NCBI GenBank assembly: GCA_016930635.1
Contig: JAFGGI010000052.1
Location: 1-64,000, forward strand
Direction: 5' to 3'
Source: Sedimentisphaerales bacterium
Lineage (GTDB): Bacteria; Planctomycetota; Phycisphaerae; Sedimentisphaerales; UBA12454
Length of the DNA stretch: 64,000 bases
Shown: positions 37,218-46,620 of the stretch, piece by piece
Layout: every line of letters begins with the position of its first letter
Position numbering within the stretch: the stretch's first letter is position 1
Made by a program: the position numbers and the translations under genes
Notes under the pieces: model-generated
Databases searched by the model: none
What the model saw: only the letters and a program-made list of their open reading frames with translations
What the model was told of the DNA's origin: nothing

Positions 37218-40200
37218 TTGCTAAGCAGTATTCGATTAAAGAATAATCTATCCTGTGCAGTTATCTGCGCAGGATTTCTCATTTTCATATTTTCTGCCGT
37301 CCCCTGCTTTGCAGAGAACACACAAAATATAATGCTGACCGGATATTGGCCCCCTACCAATGAGATGCTTCGTCAGTTCAGCACCGACCCGGTTCAGAAT
37401 CCCGGCGGTTGGCAGGGACAGAACTGGGAAGGCAGAGGTTATGATATTTATGCTTTCTTTCCGGAATTCCCCGGCGGTACCGGCAGCAATCCGAAAGGTG
37501 ACGGTGATTTCGAAGTAGATTACCAGGATGTTTCAAACGACTTCTGGCTTATTACCGAGCAAATCCATCCCGTCGCGATTATGAGTTATGGAGCAGGTGC
37601 AGGACCATGGGAAATAGAATATAACGCCCGAAACCTTTCAAGCTGGAGCAATGATTATCTTACTCCAAAACAGCCGACGCCCTCTCCTCCTGACAGCAGT
37701 CAATCAACCGGATACGTTCGTAACTCTACTTTACCTGTGCAGGATATTGCTGATGCCATTAATGCTTCCGGTTTAGGGATATCGGCATGGGTTGACTGGA
37801 GCGGCAATCCCGGTGCATTTCTCTGTGAATATATGGCGTATCACGATGGGTGGTACCAGGATATTCACAGCAATCCGAATGATGCGTATTATTGTGCAGC
37901 AGCAGGTTTTACTCATCTGTCAAACTCCATAAGTGTAAGTAATGCCACCGAAGGTGTTGAAGTTGCCTTGCGGGCAACTATCGCTTATCTGGATTCCATA
38001 CTTATTGAGGACAACAATGCACCTGTGCCGGATCCGCTTGTCTGGGCATCTGTGCCTACCGCAACCGGTTCGGGTACGATAACAATGACAGCAACAACTG
38101 CGACCGACGATACTTCATCTGTAGAATATTATTTCGAATGTACAACTGATGCCAATGCCGACAGCGGCTGGCAGGCAGATACAACCTATGTTGCAAGCGG
38201 GCTTAATCCTTCAACTTCATACACATTCAGAGTCAAAGCACGCGATTTGAGCAGTAATCATAATGAAACCGGATGGTCAACTGCTGAATCCGCAACTACA
38301 ACAAGCGGTCCTATTGAATCACAAGATTTTGAGGCAGGCCTCGGCAACTGGAGTAATGTAACCGGCGACGATTATGACTGGACTCGCGATTCAGGAGGCA
38401 CACCATCATCAAACACCGGACCTTCAAGCGGAGCAAACAGCAGTACATGGTATATGTATCTGGAGACCTCAGATGGAAGCGGTGCATATGATGCCGGTGA
38501 TACCGCCTTTTTAGAAGGACCTGACCTTGATGCAGATGCATATGATATGAATTTGAGCTTTTATTATCATATGTACGGCGCAGATATGGGAACGTTATAT
38601 GTTGATGTTTACAACGGCAGCAGTTGGGATAGCAGCGTTTGGAGCATCTCCGGCCAACAGCATTCATCATCAAGTGAAGCTTATACCCAGGCAAATGTTG
38701 ACTTAAGCTCTTATTCCGGAAATATCAAATTACGGTTCAGGGCTGTCGCAGCAGGCGGCTACATGGGTGATATGGCTATCGATAATATTGAAATTACAGG
38801 CTCGCCTATCAGCAGTGTAACCGTTCCGGATATAACAGGTATGAGCCAAGCCGATGCTAATACAGCGATTGAAGCGGTCGGTCTTACTGTCGGAATTATA
38901 ATTACTCAATGCAGTGATACGGTTCCTGCCGGAGATGTAATAAGCCAGGACCCGAATGCCGGAACTTCTGCACCGATCGGTTCTGCTGTTGACCTGTTAG
39001 TATCTTCCGGCCAACCAAGTGTACCTGATGTGACCGGTATGATTGAATCTGCTGCGATTGCAGCAATCAGCGCAGTTGCAGATATAAGTTACGGTTCAAG
39101 TTCTACCACCTGCAGTGATACGGCCGGGCCGGGTGAGGTAATAAGCCAGTCCGAGACAGGCACTGTTGCCTGCGGAACAGTTGTTGACCTGGTAGTTTCT
39201 TCCGGGCAGCCTTCGGTGCCGGATGTAACCGGTATGGACGAGGCCGGTGCAATAGCACTAATTAATTCTGTTTCATATATAAGCTACGGCTCAAGCAGTA
39301 CTCAATGCAGCGATACAGTACCCGCAGGCAATGTAATAAGTTATTCTCCGACAGGTACGGTTCCATGCGGAACAGTTGTTGACTTTGTAATATCACGCGG
39401 TCAGCCTGTGGTGCCGAACGTAGCAGGTTATATGACTCCAGAAGAAGCTTGTGATACTCTCGATGCAATACCTGATATAAGCTGCGGAACAATTACTTAC
39501 CAGTGCAGTGATATAATTACTGCCGGCTATGTAATAAGTCAATCTGTAACTGGTACAGTTCCCTGCGGTACGGCTGTTGATCTTGTAGTATCTTCCGGCC
39601 AGCCAAGCGTTCCTGATGTAACTGGTATGGATGAAGCGGCTGCTATAGCCGCAATCAATGCGATCGCAGACATAAGCTATGGTTCAAGCAGTACCACCTG
39701 CAGCGATACGGTTGGCGAAGGAGATGTAATCAGTCAATCTATTACTGGTACAGTTCCATGCGGAACTGTTATCGACCTTGTAGTATCAAGCGGTCAGCCA
39801 AGCGTACCTGATGTAACAGGTATGGATGAAGCGGCTGCGATAGCCGAAATCAATGCAGTTGCGGATATAAGTTACGGCTCAAGCTATTACGAATGCAGTA
39901 ATACATTTGGTGCAGGAGTCGTTATAAGTCAGACTTTAACAGGTACAGTTGCCTGCGGGGCTGTAATTAATCTGGCAGTATCTTCCGGCCAGCCAAGTGT
40001 GCCTGATGTAACAGGCATGGACGAAGCGGCCGCAATAGCAGCTATTAATGCAGAGCCTGATATAAGCTATGGAATAAGTACTACAGAGTACAGCGATACT
40101 GTCAGCGAAGGAGATGTGATAAGTCAGTCTGCAGCAGGAACAGCTGCCTGCGGCACTGTAGTTGACCTGGTAGTTTCTTTAGGACCATGTACTGCCGATG

Positions 40201-42401
40201 TGCCGGACGTTACCGGCATGAGCGAACCTGCGGCTATATCAGCAATTAATGCAGTTGCTTATATAAGCTATGGAACAAGCTCAACAGTATGCAGCGATAC
40301 GGTCGGCGCAGGAAACGTTATAAGTCAATCTGTAACAGGAACTGTCGACTGCGGTACTATAGTCGATTTAGTAATATCTTCCGGCCAGCCCGAAGTGCCG
40401 GATGTTATAACCCTGAGCGAAGCTTCTGCTATATATTTAATCAATCAGGTTGACGGTATAAGTTACGGTTCAAGTTCCACTGTCTGCAGCGATGGTATTC
40501 CTGCAGGAGATGTGGTTAATCAGTCTGCCACAGGTACCGTTGCCTGCGGCACTATAGTTAACCTGGTAATATCTTCCGGCCAGCCTTTGGTACCTGATGT
40601 AACAGGTATGGACGAGGCTATCGCGATAGCAGCAATTAACGCAGTTGCTGATATAAGTTATGGCTCAACTACCACCGAGTACAGCGATACTGTCGGCGCA
40701 GGAGATGTGATAAGTCAGTCTGCAACAGGCACGGTTGCCTGCGGTACTGTAGTTGACCTGGTAGTTTCTTTAGGTTCATGTACCGCTGATGTGCCTGATG
40801 TAACAGGCATGAGCGAAGCGGCTGCGATAGCAGCAATTGACGCAGTTGCAGATATAAGCTACGGCTCGAGCTCTACGGAGCACAGCAGTACTGTACCGGC
40901 AGGTGATTGTATAAGCCAGTCTGCGACAGGTGCTGTTCCATGCGGCACTGTTGTTGATCTTGTAATATCACTTGGACCGAATCTGCGAACTATTTCCGGA
41001 TACATAATCGAAGTTGACGCCAATATGCCATTCGAAGATGTCTCTGTAATCGCCAGCAACGGCGGAGGTTCAGATATAACTGATGTTAACGGCTACTATG
41101 AAATAACCGTTGACTACGGCTGGTCAGGAACAGTTACGCCGACAAAAATCAGCTATATGTTCACTCCGGCAGACAGGACATATACCAATGTCACCTCAGA
41201 CCAGACAGAACAAAATTACACCGCAGTCTATACGATCACAGTAATACTTGAATCTGAAGACTTCGAGAGCGGCTTTGGCAACTGGAGCAATGTCTCAGGA
41301 GACGATGCTGACTGGACAAGATATCAGGGTTCTACCCCATCAAACGGCACCGGCCCTGACCATGATAATACTATCGGCGATGAGACCGGATGGTATTTGT
41401 ATATGGAATCATCAAATCCCGTCGCCAACGGAGACGAAGCTTATTTGGAAAGCCCGGAATTCGATGCAGATACATACAGCATAGAACTAAAATTCTACTA
41501 TCATATGTACGGCTCGGCAATGGGCAGCCTTAATGTCGATATCTTCGACGGTGTATGGAACAACAGCGTCTGGAGCGTATCCGGCCAGCAGCATACTTCG
41601 TCCAGCGATAATTATGCTCTCGCTACCGTTGACCTCAGTGCTTATACAGGAATGATCAAAATAAGGTTCAGAGGTATTGACAGTACCAGCTATACAAGTG
41701 ATATGGCTATCGACGATATTACCGTTGCCGGAACGCTCGATGACACCCAGATGACTATATCAGGCTATGTTACCGAGCCTAATGCTAATCCTATTGAAGG
41801 CGTATCGATAGATGCAAGCAACGGCGGCAGTTCAGGTATGACCGATGCTAACGGATATTATGAAGTACTGGTCGATTATAACTGGTCAGGAACAATTACT
41901 CCTTCCAAATATGCTTACGGCTTTGAACCAAACAGTATAACCTATACCGATGTTACCGAAAATACATTCGAGACACAGGATTATATCGGCACATTGCTGA
42001 CATACAAAATTACGGGCTATATTAAAAATGAATGCGCAGTACCTATAGCAGATGTAGCTGTTGACGCAAATAACGGCGGCAGTTGGGATACTACCGATGC
42101 CAACGGCTTCTACGAGGTATGGGTTGACTATGACTGGTCAGGCACAATAACTCCAAGTGATTCTCTTTATGTATTCGAGCCGAACAGCACAGCATATATC
42201 AATATTCTTGCGGATGTAACAAACCAGGATTATACCGCAAATAACATCTATGACCTCGACTGTGACGGCTTCATCGGTTTTGGAGACGTTGCGGTAATGG
42301 GTGATAACTGGCTTCTGACCGGACCAAATATCCCGGGTGATTTCTATGATGATGATATTCTCAATTACCTGGACTTTAGCGATTTTGCCGAGGTGTGGTA
42401 A
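37218..42401 (+). CDS. Giant secreted C15 (pyroglutamyl peptidase-like) protein with eleven PASTA repeats, MAM-like domains and dockerin
   Basis: A 1727-residue secreted protein. It starts at TTG directly after a stop codon; a signal peptide ends near residue 32. Residues about 37-265 resemble pyroglutamyl peptidase I (family C15). The triad positions are visible as E134 (IEYNARN), C203 (AFLCEYMAYH) and H233 (GFTHL). FN3-like (272-370), MAM-like (373-530), eleven PASTA repeats (533-1254), a carboxypeptidase-regulatory-like beta domain (1256-1340), a second MAM-like domain (1345-1510), two more regulatory-like domains (1513-1672) and a C-terminal dockerin (1675-1727) follow. C15 enzymes are usually small and cytoplasmic, so this architecture is unusual. 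Substrate and role are unknown. It ends 10 bp before a convergent gene. Confidence 0.88.
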   Translation: MLSSIRLKNNLSCAVICAGFLIFIFSAVPCFAENTQNIMLTGYWPPTNEMLRQFSTDPVQNPGGWQGQNWEGRGYDIYAFFPEFPGGTGSNPKGDGDFEVDYQDVSNDFWLITEQIHPVAIMSYGAGAGPWEIEYNARNLSSWSNDYLTPKQPTPSPPDSSQSTGYVRNSTLPVQDIADAINASGLGISAWVDWSGNPGAFLCEYMAYHDGWYQDIHSNPNDAYYCAAAGFTHLSNSISVSNATEGVEVALRATIAYLDSILIEDNNAPVPDPLVWASVPTATGSGTITMTATTATDDTSSVEYYFECTTDANADSGWQADTTYVASGLNPSTSYTFRVKARDLSSNHNETGWSTAESATTTSGPIESQDFEAGLGNWSNVTGDDYDWTRDSGGTPSSNTGPSSGANSSTWYMYLETSDGSGAYDAGDTAFLEGPDLDADAYDMNLSFYYHMYGADMGTLYVDVYNGSSWDSSVWSISGQQHSSSSEAYTQANVDLSSYSGNIKLRFRAVAAGGYMGDMAIDNIEITGSPISSVTVPDITGMSQADANTAIEAVGLTVGIIITQCSDTVPAGDVISQDPNAGTSAPIGSAVDLLVSSGQPSVPDVTGMIESAAIAAISAVADISYGSSSTTCSDTAGPGEVISQSETGTVACGTVVDLVVSSGQPSVPDVTGMDEAGAIALINSVSYISYGSSSTQCSDTVPAGNVISYSPTGTVPCGTVVDFVISRGQPVVPNVAGYMTPEEACDTLDAIPDISCGTITYQCSDIITAGYVISQSVTGTVPCGTAVDLVVSSGQPSVPDVTGMDEAAAIAAINAIADISYGSSSTTCSDTVGEGDVISQSITGTVPCGTVIDLVVSSGQPSVPDVTGMDEAAAIAEINAVADISYGSSYYECSNTFGAGVVISQTLTGTVACGAVINLAVSSGQPSVPDVTGMDEAAAIAAINAEPDISYGISTTEYSDTVSEGDVISQSAAGTAACGTVVDLVVSLGPCTADVPDVTGMSEPAAISAINAVAYISYGTSSTVCSDTVGAGNVISQSVTGTVDCGTIVDLVISSGQPEVPDVITLSEASAIYLINQVDGISYGSSSTVCSDGIPAGDVVNQSATGTVACGTIVNLVISSGQPLVPDVTGMDEAIAIAAINAVADISYGSTTTEYSDTVGAGDVISQSATGTVACGTVVDLVVSLGSCTADVPDVTGMSEAAAIAAIDAVADISYGSSSTEHSSTVPAGDCISQSATGAVPCGTVVDLVISLGPNLRTISGYIIEVDANMPFEDVSVIASNGGGSDITDVNGYYEITVDYGWSGTVTPTKISYMFTPADRTYTNVTSDQTEQNYTAVYTITVILESEDFESGFGNWSNVSGDDADWTRYQGSTPSNGTGPDHDNTIGDETGWYLYMESSNPVANGDEAYLESPEFDADTYSIELKFYYHMYGSAMGSLNVDIFDGVWNNSVWSVSGQQHTSSSDNYALATVDLSAYTGMIKIRFRGIDSTSYTSDMAIDDITVAGTLDDTQMTISGYVTEPNANPIEGVSIDASNGGSSGMTDANGYYEVLVDYNWSGTITPSKYAYGFEPNSITYTDVTENTFETQDYIGTLLTYKITGYIKNECAVPIADVAVDANNGGSWDTTDANGFYEVWVDYDWSGTITPSDSLYVFEPNSTAYINILADVTNQDYTANNIYDLDCDGFIGFGDVAVMGDNWLLTGPNIPGDFYDDDILNYLDFSDFAEVW
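38814..40980 (+). repeat. Eleven PASTA-coding tandem repeats
   Basis: Eleven units of about 65 codons. Unit starts show VPDVTGM or variants and unit ends show VVDLVVSSGQ or SLGPC. Nine units have two Cys, unit 4 has four and unit 1 has one. Confidence 0.85.
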
Positions 42402-42411
42402 ACTCAGTAAT

Positions 42412-43749
42412 TCAATCCTTGGTTTGTGTAACAATATCTGAAGCAGCCTGCAGACCCTGGGCAACTTCCGGAATAATTCCCTTACGGACATATATCGGGT
42501 GTATCATCCGCTGTATGTGAGGAAGTTTTTTCGCAAAAGATATTATCACGACAATGCCCAAAAGGCTGCTCAACAGCAGAGTATGCGGGGCGCCGAGGTA
42601 TTCTGCTATAAATCCTATCAGAAGACTACCAAAAGGCATCGTACCTAAAAATGCCATTACAAGAAGACTTAGAACCCTTCCACGCTTATCATCATCTACT
42701 ATCATCTGCAGAATTATATTAATCGAAGCTATTTGCACCATTACTCCGAATCCCGGCAGGACCATCAGGAAAATCGACAGCCAGGGATTTCGTGAAAATG
42801 AGAATCCAATAATACCCGCTGTAAAAATACATCCTGCGATAACCATTACTTTTTCGAGACCCTGTACACTTTTCCGCCGGGCAAGGAAAATTGCGCCAAT
42901 AAGCGCCCCTGCACCAATCGCACCCAGAAGAAAACCCAGAGTTTTCGGCCCACCCTGCAAAATATTTTTTGCGAAAGCAGGCATTAAGACCATATATGGA
43001 AATGCAACAAGGCTCATCACAGCGGCATAAACAAGAACAGCTCTTATCGGCACAAAGCCAAACGCATAATCCAGACCGTCTTTTAGTCCGTCAAGCACAG
43101 CCCCTTCGTGCCGGGGACCCGCTGAGCGGGTCTGCTTCATTGCCGCAAGAGCAAAAATAATTGTAACAAAGCTTATAGCATTAACAAAGAAACAAGTCGC
43201 CTCACCTGCCAGTGCGATTATAAAACCTGCTATTGAAGGACCTGCCAGTCTTGCCATATTCAGGATAAGAGAATTAAGGGCAATAGCATTGGGCAAATCT
43301 TCATCGTTATCAACCATTTCATATACAAAGGCCTGTCGAGATGGAATATCAAATGCATTGATCACGCCTCGAAATAAGCTAAGCAGAACAATTAAAAACA
43401 CCGTGATATTATCAGAAGCCACAAGCACGGCCAATATAAACGCCTGTATCATGGAGAATATTTGTGTGAACATAATTATTCTGCGTCGAGGCCATTTATC
43501 AGCCAGGACTCCGGTAATCGGAGAGCCTAAAAATACAGGTATGTGATTGCAAAATGCGACCAGGCCCAGATAAAATATCGAATCGTCAGTCAATCTGTAA
43601 ACCAGCCAGCTTACCGCTACCATTTGCATCCATGTGCCGATGAGAGATACACCCTGGCCGAAGAAGAAAAGCCTGTAATTTCTGTGCTTCAATGCCCGCA
43701 GGAAAAAACTCAGGCCGTTTGTCTGTTGAGAAATATCGTTATTTGTCAC
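42412..43749 (-). CDS. MFS transporter, EntS-like exporter family
   Basis: A 445-residue inner-membrane major facilitator with about 12 hydrophobic segments. The N-terminus (FRNYRLFF-like HRNYRLFFFGQGVS) and the loop-2/3 signature GVLADKWPRRR are typical of the EntS/MFS_3 group of drug and siderophore exporters. It starts 4 bp after the KduD stop, so it is translationally coupled to a uronate-catabolism gene. Export of a sugar acid or unrelated compound cannot be told from sequence. It is the last gene of a minus-strand transcript. Confidence 0.88.
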   Translation of the reverse strand: MTNNDISQQTNGLSFFLRALKHRNYRLFFFGQGVSLIGTWMQMVAVSWLVYRLTDDSIFYLGLVAFCNHIPVFLGSPITGVLADKWPRRRIIMFTQIFSMIQAFILAVLVASDNITVFLIVLLSLFRGVINAFDIPSRQAFVYEMVDNDEDLPNAIALNSLILNMARLAGPSIAGFIIALAGEATCFFVNAISFVTIIFALAAMKQTRSAGPRHEGAVLDGLKDGLDYAFGFVPIRAVLVYAAVMSLVAFPYMVLMPAFAKNILQGGPKTLGFLLGAIGAGALIGAIFLARRKSVQGLEKVMVIAGCIFTAGIIGFSFSRNPWLSIFLMVLPGFGVMVQIASINIILQMIVDDDKRGRVLSLLVMAFLGTMPFGSLLIGFIAEYLGAPHTLLLSSLLGIVVIISFAKKLPHIQRMIHPIYVRKGIIPEVAQGLQAASDIVTQTKD

Positions 43750-43753
43750 TATA

Positions 43754-44515
43754 TCACCTTGCCAGCCAGCCGCCGTCGACAGGTATTATAGTGCCGTGTA
43801 AAAACTCTGATGCCGCAGAAGCGAGAAATACGACAATACCTTTAAGGTCTTCAGGATTTCCCCATCGGCCAAGCGGAATCCTTTCAAGAATAGCTTTGTT
43901 CCTTACCGCATCTTTTTGAAGTGGAGCCGTAATATCCGTGGCCATATAGCCCGGCGCTATGGCATTGACGTTTATATTATGCTTTGCCAGCTCATTGGCC
44001 ATTATTTTGGTCAGGCCTGCGACAGCGCTTTTGGAAGCTGTATATGACGATATAAGAATGCCGCCCTGGAAACTCATCATAGAGGCGGTATTAATAATTT
44101 TTCCTCCCCTGCCCTGTTTGATAAATATCTTTGCAACCTTCTGACTCAAAAAGAAAAGTGTCCTGACATTGACGTTCATCACATCGTCCCAATCCTTTTC
44201 GCTGAACTCGACGACAGGCGCCCTGCGGGTTATGCCTGCGTTATTTACTAAGATATCAATCCCGCCAAACTTTGCGATGGCAGCAGTTACTATTTTATCC
44301 ACATCTTCTGTCGAGCTTAAATCCGCGTTTATCGCGATGCACCTTCTGCCGAGCTTTTCTATCTGCTGATGGGTCTGGCTCATATCGCTTATGCCGACAA
44401 GAGCGATATCAGCGCCGGCTTCGGCTAATCCTATTGCCATCCCCTGGCCCAGGCCCCGGGAGGTGCCGGTAACGATCGCAACTTTGCCGTTGAGTTTAAA
44501 ATCATCTAAAATCAT
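43754..44515 (-). CDS. kduD: 2-dehydro-3-deoxy-D-gluconate 5-dehydrogenase (KduD), SDR family
   Basis: A 253-residue short-chain dehydrogenase of normal length. The NAD-binding TGTSRGLG is at 16-23, NNAG at 91-94, and the catalytic Ser145, Tyr158 and Lys162 are present. The tail GRWGNPEDLKG and the terminal VDGGWLAR are typical of KduD. KduD reduces 2,5-diketo-3-deoxygluconate, made from the unsaturated galacturonate released by pectate lyases, to KDG in the cytoplasm. This links the lyase block to central metabolism. It lies between the VOC gene (12 bp) and the MFS gene (4 bp). Confidence 0.93.
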   Translation of the reverse strand: MILDDFKLNGKVAIVTGTSRGLGQGMAIGLAEAGADIALVGISDMSQTHQQIEKLGRRCIAINADLSSTEDVDKIVTAAIAKFGGIDILVNNAGITRRAPVVEFSEKDWDDVMNVNVRTLFFLSQKVAKIFIKQGRGGKIINTASMMSFQGGILISSYTASKSAVAGLTKIMANELAKHNINVNAIAPGYMATDITAPLQKDAVRNKAILERIPLGRWGNPEDLKGIVVFLASAASEFLHGTIIPVDGGWLAR

Positions 44516-44527
44516 TTTCCTTTTCCC

Positions 44528-44911
44528 TTATATCATTGACTTTGCTCTTTTGCATAACTGGAAAGGCACACCCCATGGGTCGCGAAATGTTATTATACAT
44601 GTGCCGTCTTCTAAATTCAATTCCTCAAAAACCGAAGCACCGGCAGCGGTCAGTTTATCCTTCATTGCGACAGGGTCGTCTGCGGCAATAGCGATGTGAA
44701 AGCAAAGCGGATGCTGCGATGAGTAATCCGGAACAGGAGCACCGGGATTAGTGTATATCTCCATACATACCCTGCCCTTTTCATCGGCAAGAAAATATGT
44801 CTGATTCGCCTCGGGCATAGCACGGACGATTTTCATATTGCAGTTCTTTACATACCACTCGGCCATCTGGGTCCCGGCCGGGACGTTAATACCAAAATGT
44901 TCAAATTGCAT
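44528..44911 (-). CDS. VOC (glyoxalase/bleomycin-resistance-like) family protein
   Basis: A 127-residue single-domain VOC protein. It starts MQFEHFGINV, with the usual metal-ligand His, and has a second His in CFHIAIAADD and a Glu in the ELNLEDGTC strand. Substrate is unknown. It heads a tight cluster with kduD and the MFS gene, so it may act on a related sugar acid or aldehyde. A short inverted-repeat element lies between it and the upstream decarboxylase gene. Confidence 0.85.
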   Translation of the reverse strand: MQFEHFGINVPAGTQMAEWYVKNCNMKIVRAMPEANQTYFLADEKGRVCMEIYTNPGAPVPDYSSQHPLCFHIAIAADDPVAMKDKLTAAGASVFEELNLEDGTCIITFRDPWGVPFQLCKRAKSMI

Positions 44912-44929
44912 AATGACCTTTCTGTAATT

Positions 44930-45005
44930 GTCATTGCGAGGCCTTTAGGCCGCGGCAATCTTAACTTCATCGTAAAATAGATTGCTTCGCTTCGCTCGCA
45001 ATGAC
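44930..45005. mobile_element. Small MITE/REP-like palindromic element
   Basis: A 76-bp element bounded by perfect 11-bp inverted repeats GTCATTGCGAG (44930-44940) and CTCGCAATGAC (44995-45005). Inside, GCGGCAATCTT and AGATTGCTTCGC-like arms also pair in part. Elements of this kind (TCATTGCGAG ends) are dispersed in many bacterial genomes. Confidence 0.7.
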
Positions 45006-45011
45006 GGTTTT

Positions 45012-46151
45012 CTATTTACCATTATTAATATGCAGGATTTTCGCACCTTCAAAGCCGTTGAATCTCGTCGCAGCGGCGATACTGTAGGCGCCAATATTTT
45101 CGGTATAAAGTAAATCACCAAGTTTTAGGTTGTTCGGCAGCTGCTCTGAAACCGAAATCTTATCGAAACTGTCGCAGGTGGGCCCGACAACAGCGCACAC
45201 TTCTATTTCACCTTCTCTGAATGCTCTAAAATTCGGGATCCAGTGGTCAAAGACAATGCCGGAGAACGTATGATAGACGCCATCGTTTATATGATAGAAG
45301 ATTTTGCCGTCCCGTCTTGCCTTGCCGATGATTTCCGAGATTAGCGATGCAGCGGTAGCAATCATAAACCTGCCGGGCTCTGCGATAACTTCCACATCTT
45401 CGGGGAACAGCCTTTTTATTTCGGAGTTTATTATCTTCGCCAGCTTCTCGAACCGGGGCACAGCAGAATCATAAGCCGCTGGAAATCCGCCGCCGATATC
45501 GATTATCTTAAGCTCATAGCCTTTTTTACGGGCCTCGTTGAAAATTTCCGATGTTATCTGCAAAGCGGCCGTGTAATTGTCGAAATTGGTACATTGGCTG
45601 CCGACATGGAAACTGAGACCCTCGACGGCCAGGCCGTTGTCGAATACTCTTTGTATCAGACTGGCTGCATCGGCAGGTTCTGCTCCGAATTTTGAGCTCA
45701 TTTCTATCTGCGAACCTATATCGGGAACTTTTAATCGCAAAACCAGTCCTGCGGTGCTGCAGTGTTCTTTTATCTTGTCCACCTCTTCTGCGTTATCGTA
45801 TGTAACGAGGGGTTTATATCTTTTGATTTTTCCCAAGGTTTGGCGGTCTTTGATGGTATTGGAGAAGATTATCTTGTCCCAGATGAAAAAGTCTTTTTCC
45901 GCCTTTTTAAACCCTTTTATCTGATTATAAATCTGAATAAATTCATTATACGAGGCAACGTCGAAGCTTGCGCCCTCGTTGAACAGCGTTTTTATTATTT
46001 CCTGATTGGAATTCGCCTTTACCGCGTAATAGGCCTGGACGTTGGGCAGGTTTTCCTTAAAGACGCGGTAGTTCTGACGCAATTTATCGTGGTCGATAAT
46101 AAATAAAGGCGTCCCGTGCTGCTCGGCCAATTTGATAAACTCTTCTTCCAT
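45012..46151 (-). CDS. Fold-type III PLP-dependent decarboxylase (ornithine/lysine decarboxylase-like)
   Basis: A 379-residue alanine-racemase-fold decarboxylase. The PLP lysine is K45 in YYAVKANSN. SFHVGSQCTN, the GGGFP loop and EPGRF bind the cofactor phosphate. GPTCDSFDKIS provides the active-site Cys-Asp pair from the partner subunit, as in eukaryotic-type ornithine decarboxylases. The product would be putrescine or cadaverine; substrate choice cannot be set by eye. The neighbouring deoxyhypusine synthase homologue also belongs to polyamine chemistry, so the two genes probably share a pathway. It is 22 bp after a small membrane protein gene. Confidence 0.88.
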   Translation of the reverse strand: MEEEFIKLAEQHGTPLFIIDHDKLRQNYRVFKENLPNVQAYYAVKANSNQEIIKTLFNEGASFDVASYNEFIQIYNQIKGFKKAEKDFFIWDKIIFSNTIKDRQTLGKIKRYKPLVTYDNAEEVDKIKEHCSTAGLVLRLKVPDIGSQIEMSSKFGAEPADAASLIQRVFDNGLAVEGLSFHVGSQCTNFDNYTAALQITSEIFNEARKKGYELKIIDIGGGFPAAYDSAVPRFEKLAKIINSEIKRLFPEDVEVIAEPGRFMIATAASLISEIIGKARRDGKIFYHINDGVYHTFSGIVFDHWIPNFRAFREGEIEVCAVVGPTCDSFDKISVSEQLPNNLKLGDLLYTENIGAYSIAAATRFNGFEGAKILHINNGK

Positions 46152-46174
46152 AATTATCTCTCAATCACTTAATT

Positions 46175-46573
46175 TTACTTGTTTACACGACAAATCTCAT
46201 TAAACGAAAAGATATCTTTCAGTTCATTCTTAGCTTGTTCTCCAAGATCAACACATACATCTTTACGATCATTCCAAACTTCATAAACCTTTGCAACCTG
46301 CCCCTGATACTCACCAATAAGAATATAAACGGTATCGTCCTTATAAAATGGGGCGCCATTTATCTTCGCTCGAAGAAGATAAAAACTATGAAGAGAAAAA
46401 TAGCTAATTGATACACCAACAACTGCTCCTGTAAGAACTGCCGATATCAATCCTCCCTTGGAAGTATAAAGGTACGTGGCAAAACCAGTCCCAATCAATA
46501 GCGGGCATATCCAAAAAGCAATACCCCACGGCCAGCGTTTTGCGAATAATATTTGTAATTTTGATGGCTTCAT
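46175..46573 (-). CDS. Small membrane protein of unknown function
   Basis: A 132-residue protein with two predicted transmembrane segments (about residues 14-31 and 38-58), then a soluble domain with FYKDDTVYILIGEYQGQVAKVYEVW, which looks like a small beta-rich KOW/SH3-like fold. I do not recognise the family. I chose the ATG (MKPSKLQ) preceded by GGATAG; a GTG ten codons upstream (46603) is also open. It sits between the deoxyhypusine synthase and decarboxylase homologues, with short gaps, and may be in the same transcript. Confidence 0.6.
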   Translation of the reverse strand: MKPSKLQILFAKRWPWGIAFWICPLLIGTGFATYLYTSKGGLISAVLTGAVVGVSISYFSLHSFYLLRAKINGAPFYKDDTVYILIGEYQGQVAKVYEVWNDRKDVCVDLGEQAKNELKDIFSFNEICRVNK

Positions 46574-46620
46574 AGCCGCTATCCAATATACACACTCTAC
46601 CACATTCTTTGCTTACATAT

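Noticed and set aside
38814-40980. Regular repeats that could suggest a CRISPR array or satellite DNA
   Set aside because: The period is about 195 bp and the frame is kept throughout; translation gives PASTA domains, so these are coding repeats.
37218-42401. Giant protein as a cellulosome scaffoldin
   Set aside because: No cohesin domain is recognisable; its repeats are PASTA, and it carries a dockerin itself.
42554-43030. 158-codon basic open frame on the plus strand
   Set aside because: It is antisense to the MFS transporter and rich in Arg/Pro, as expected for a shadow frame.
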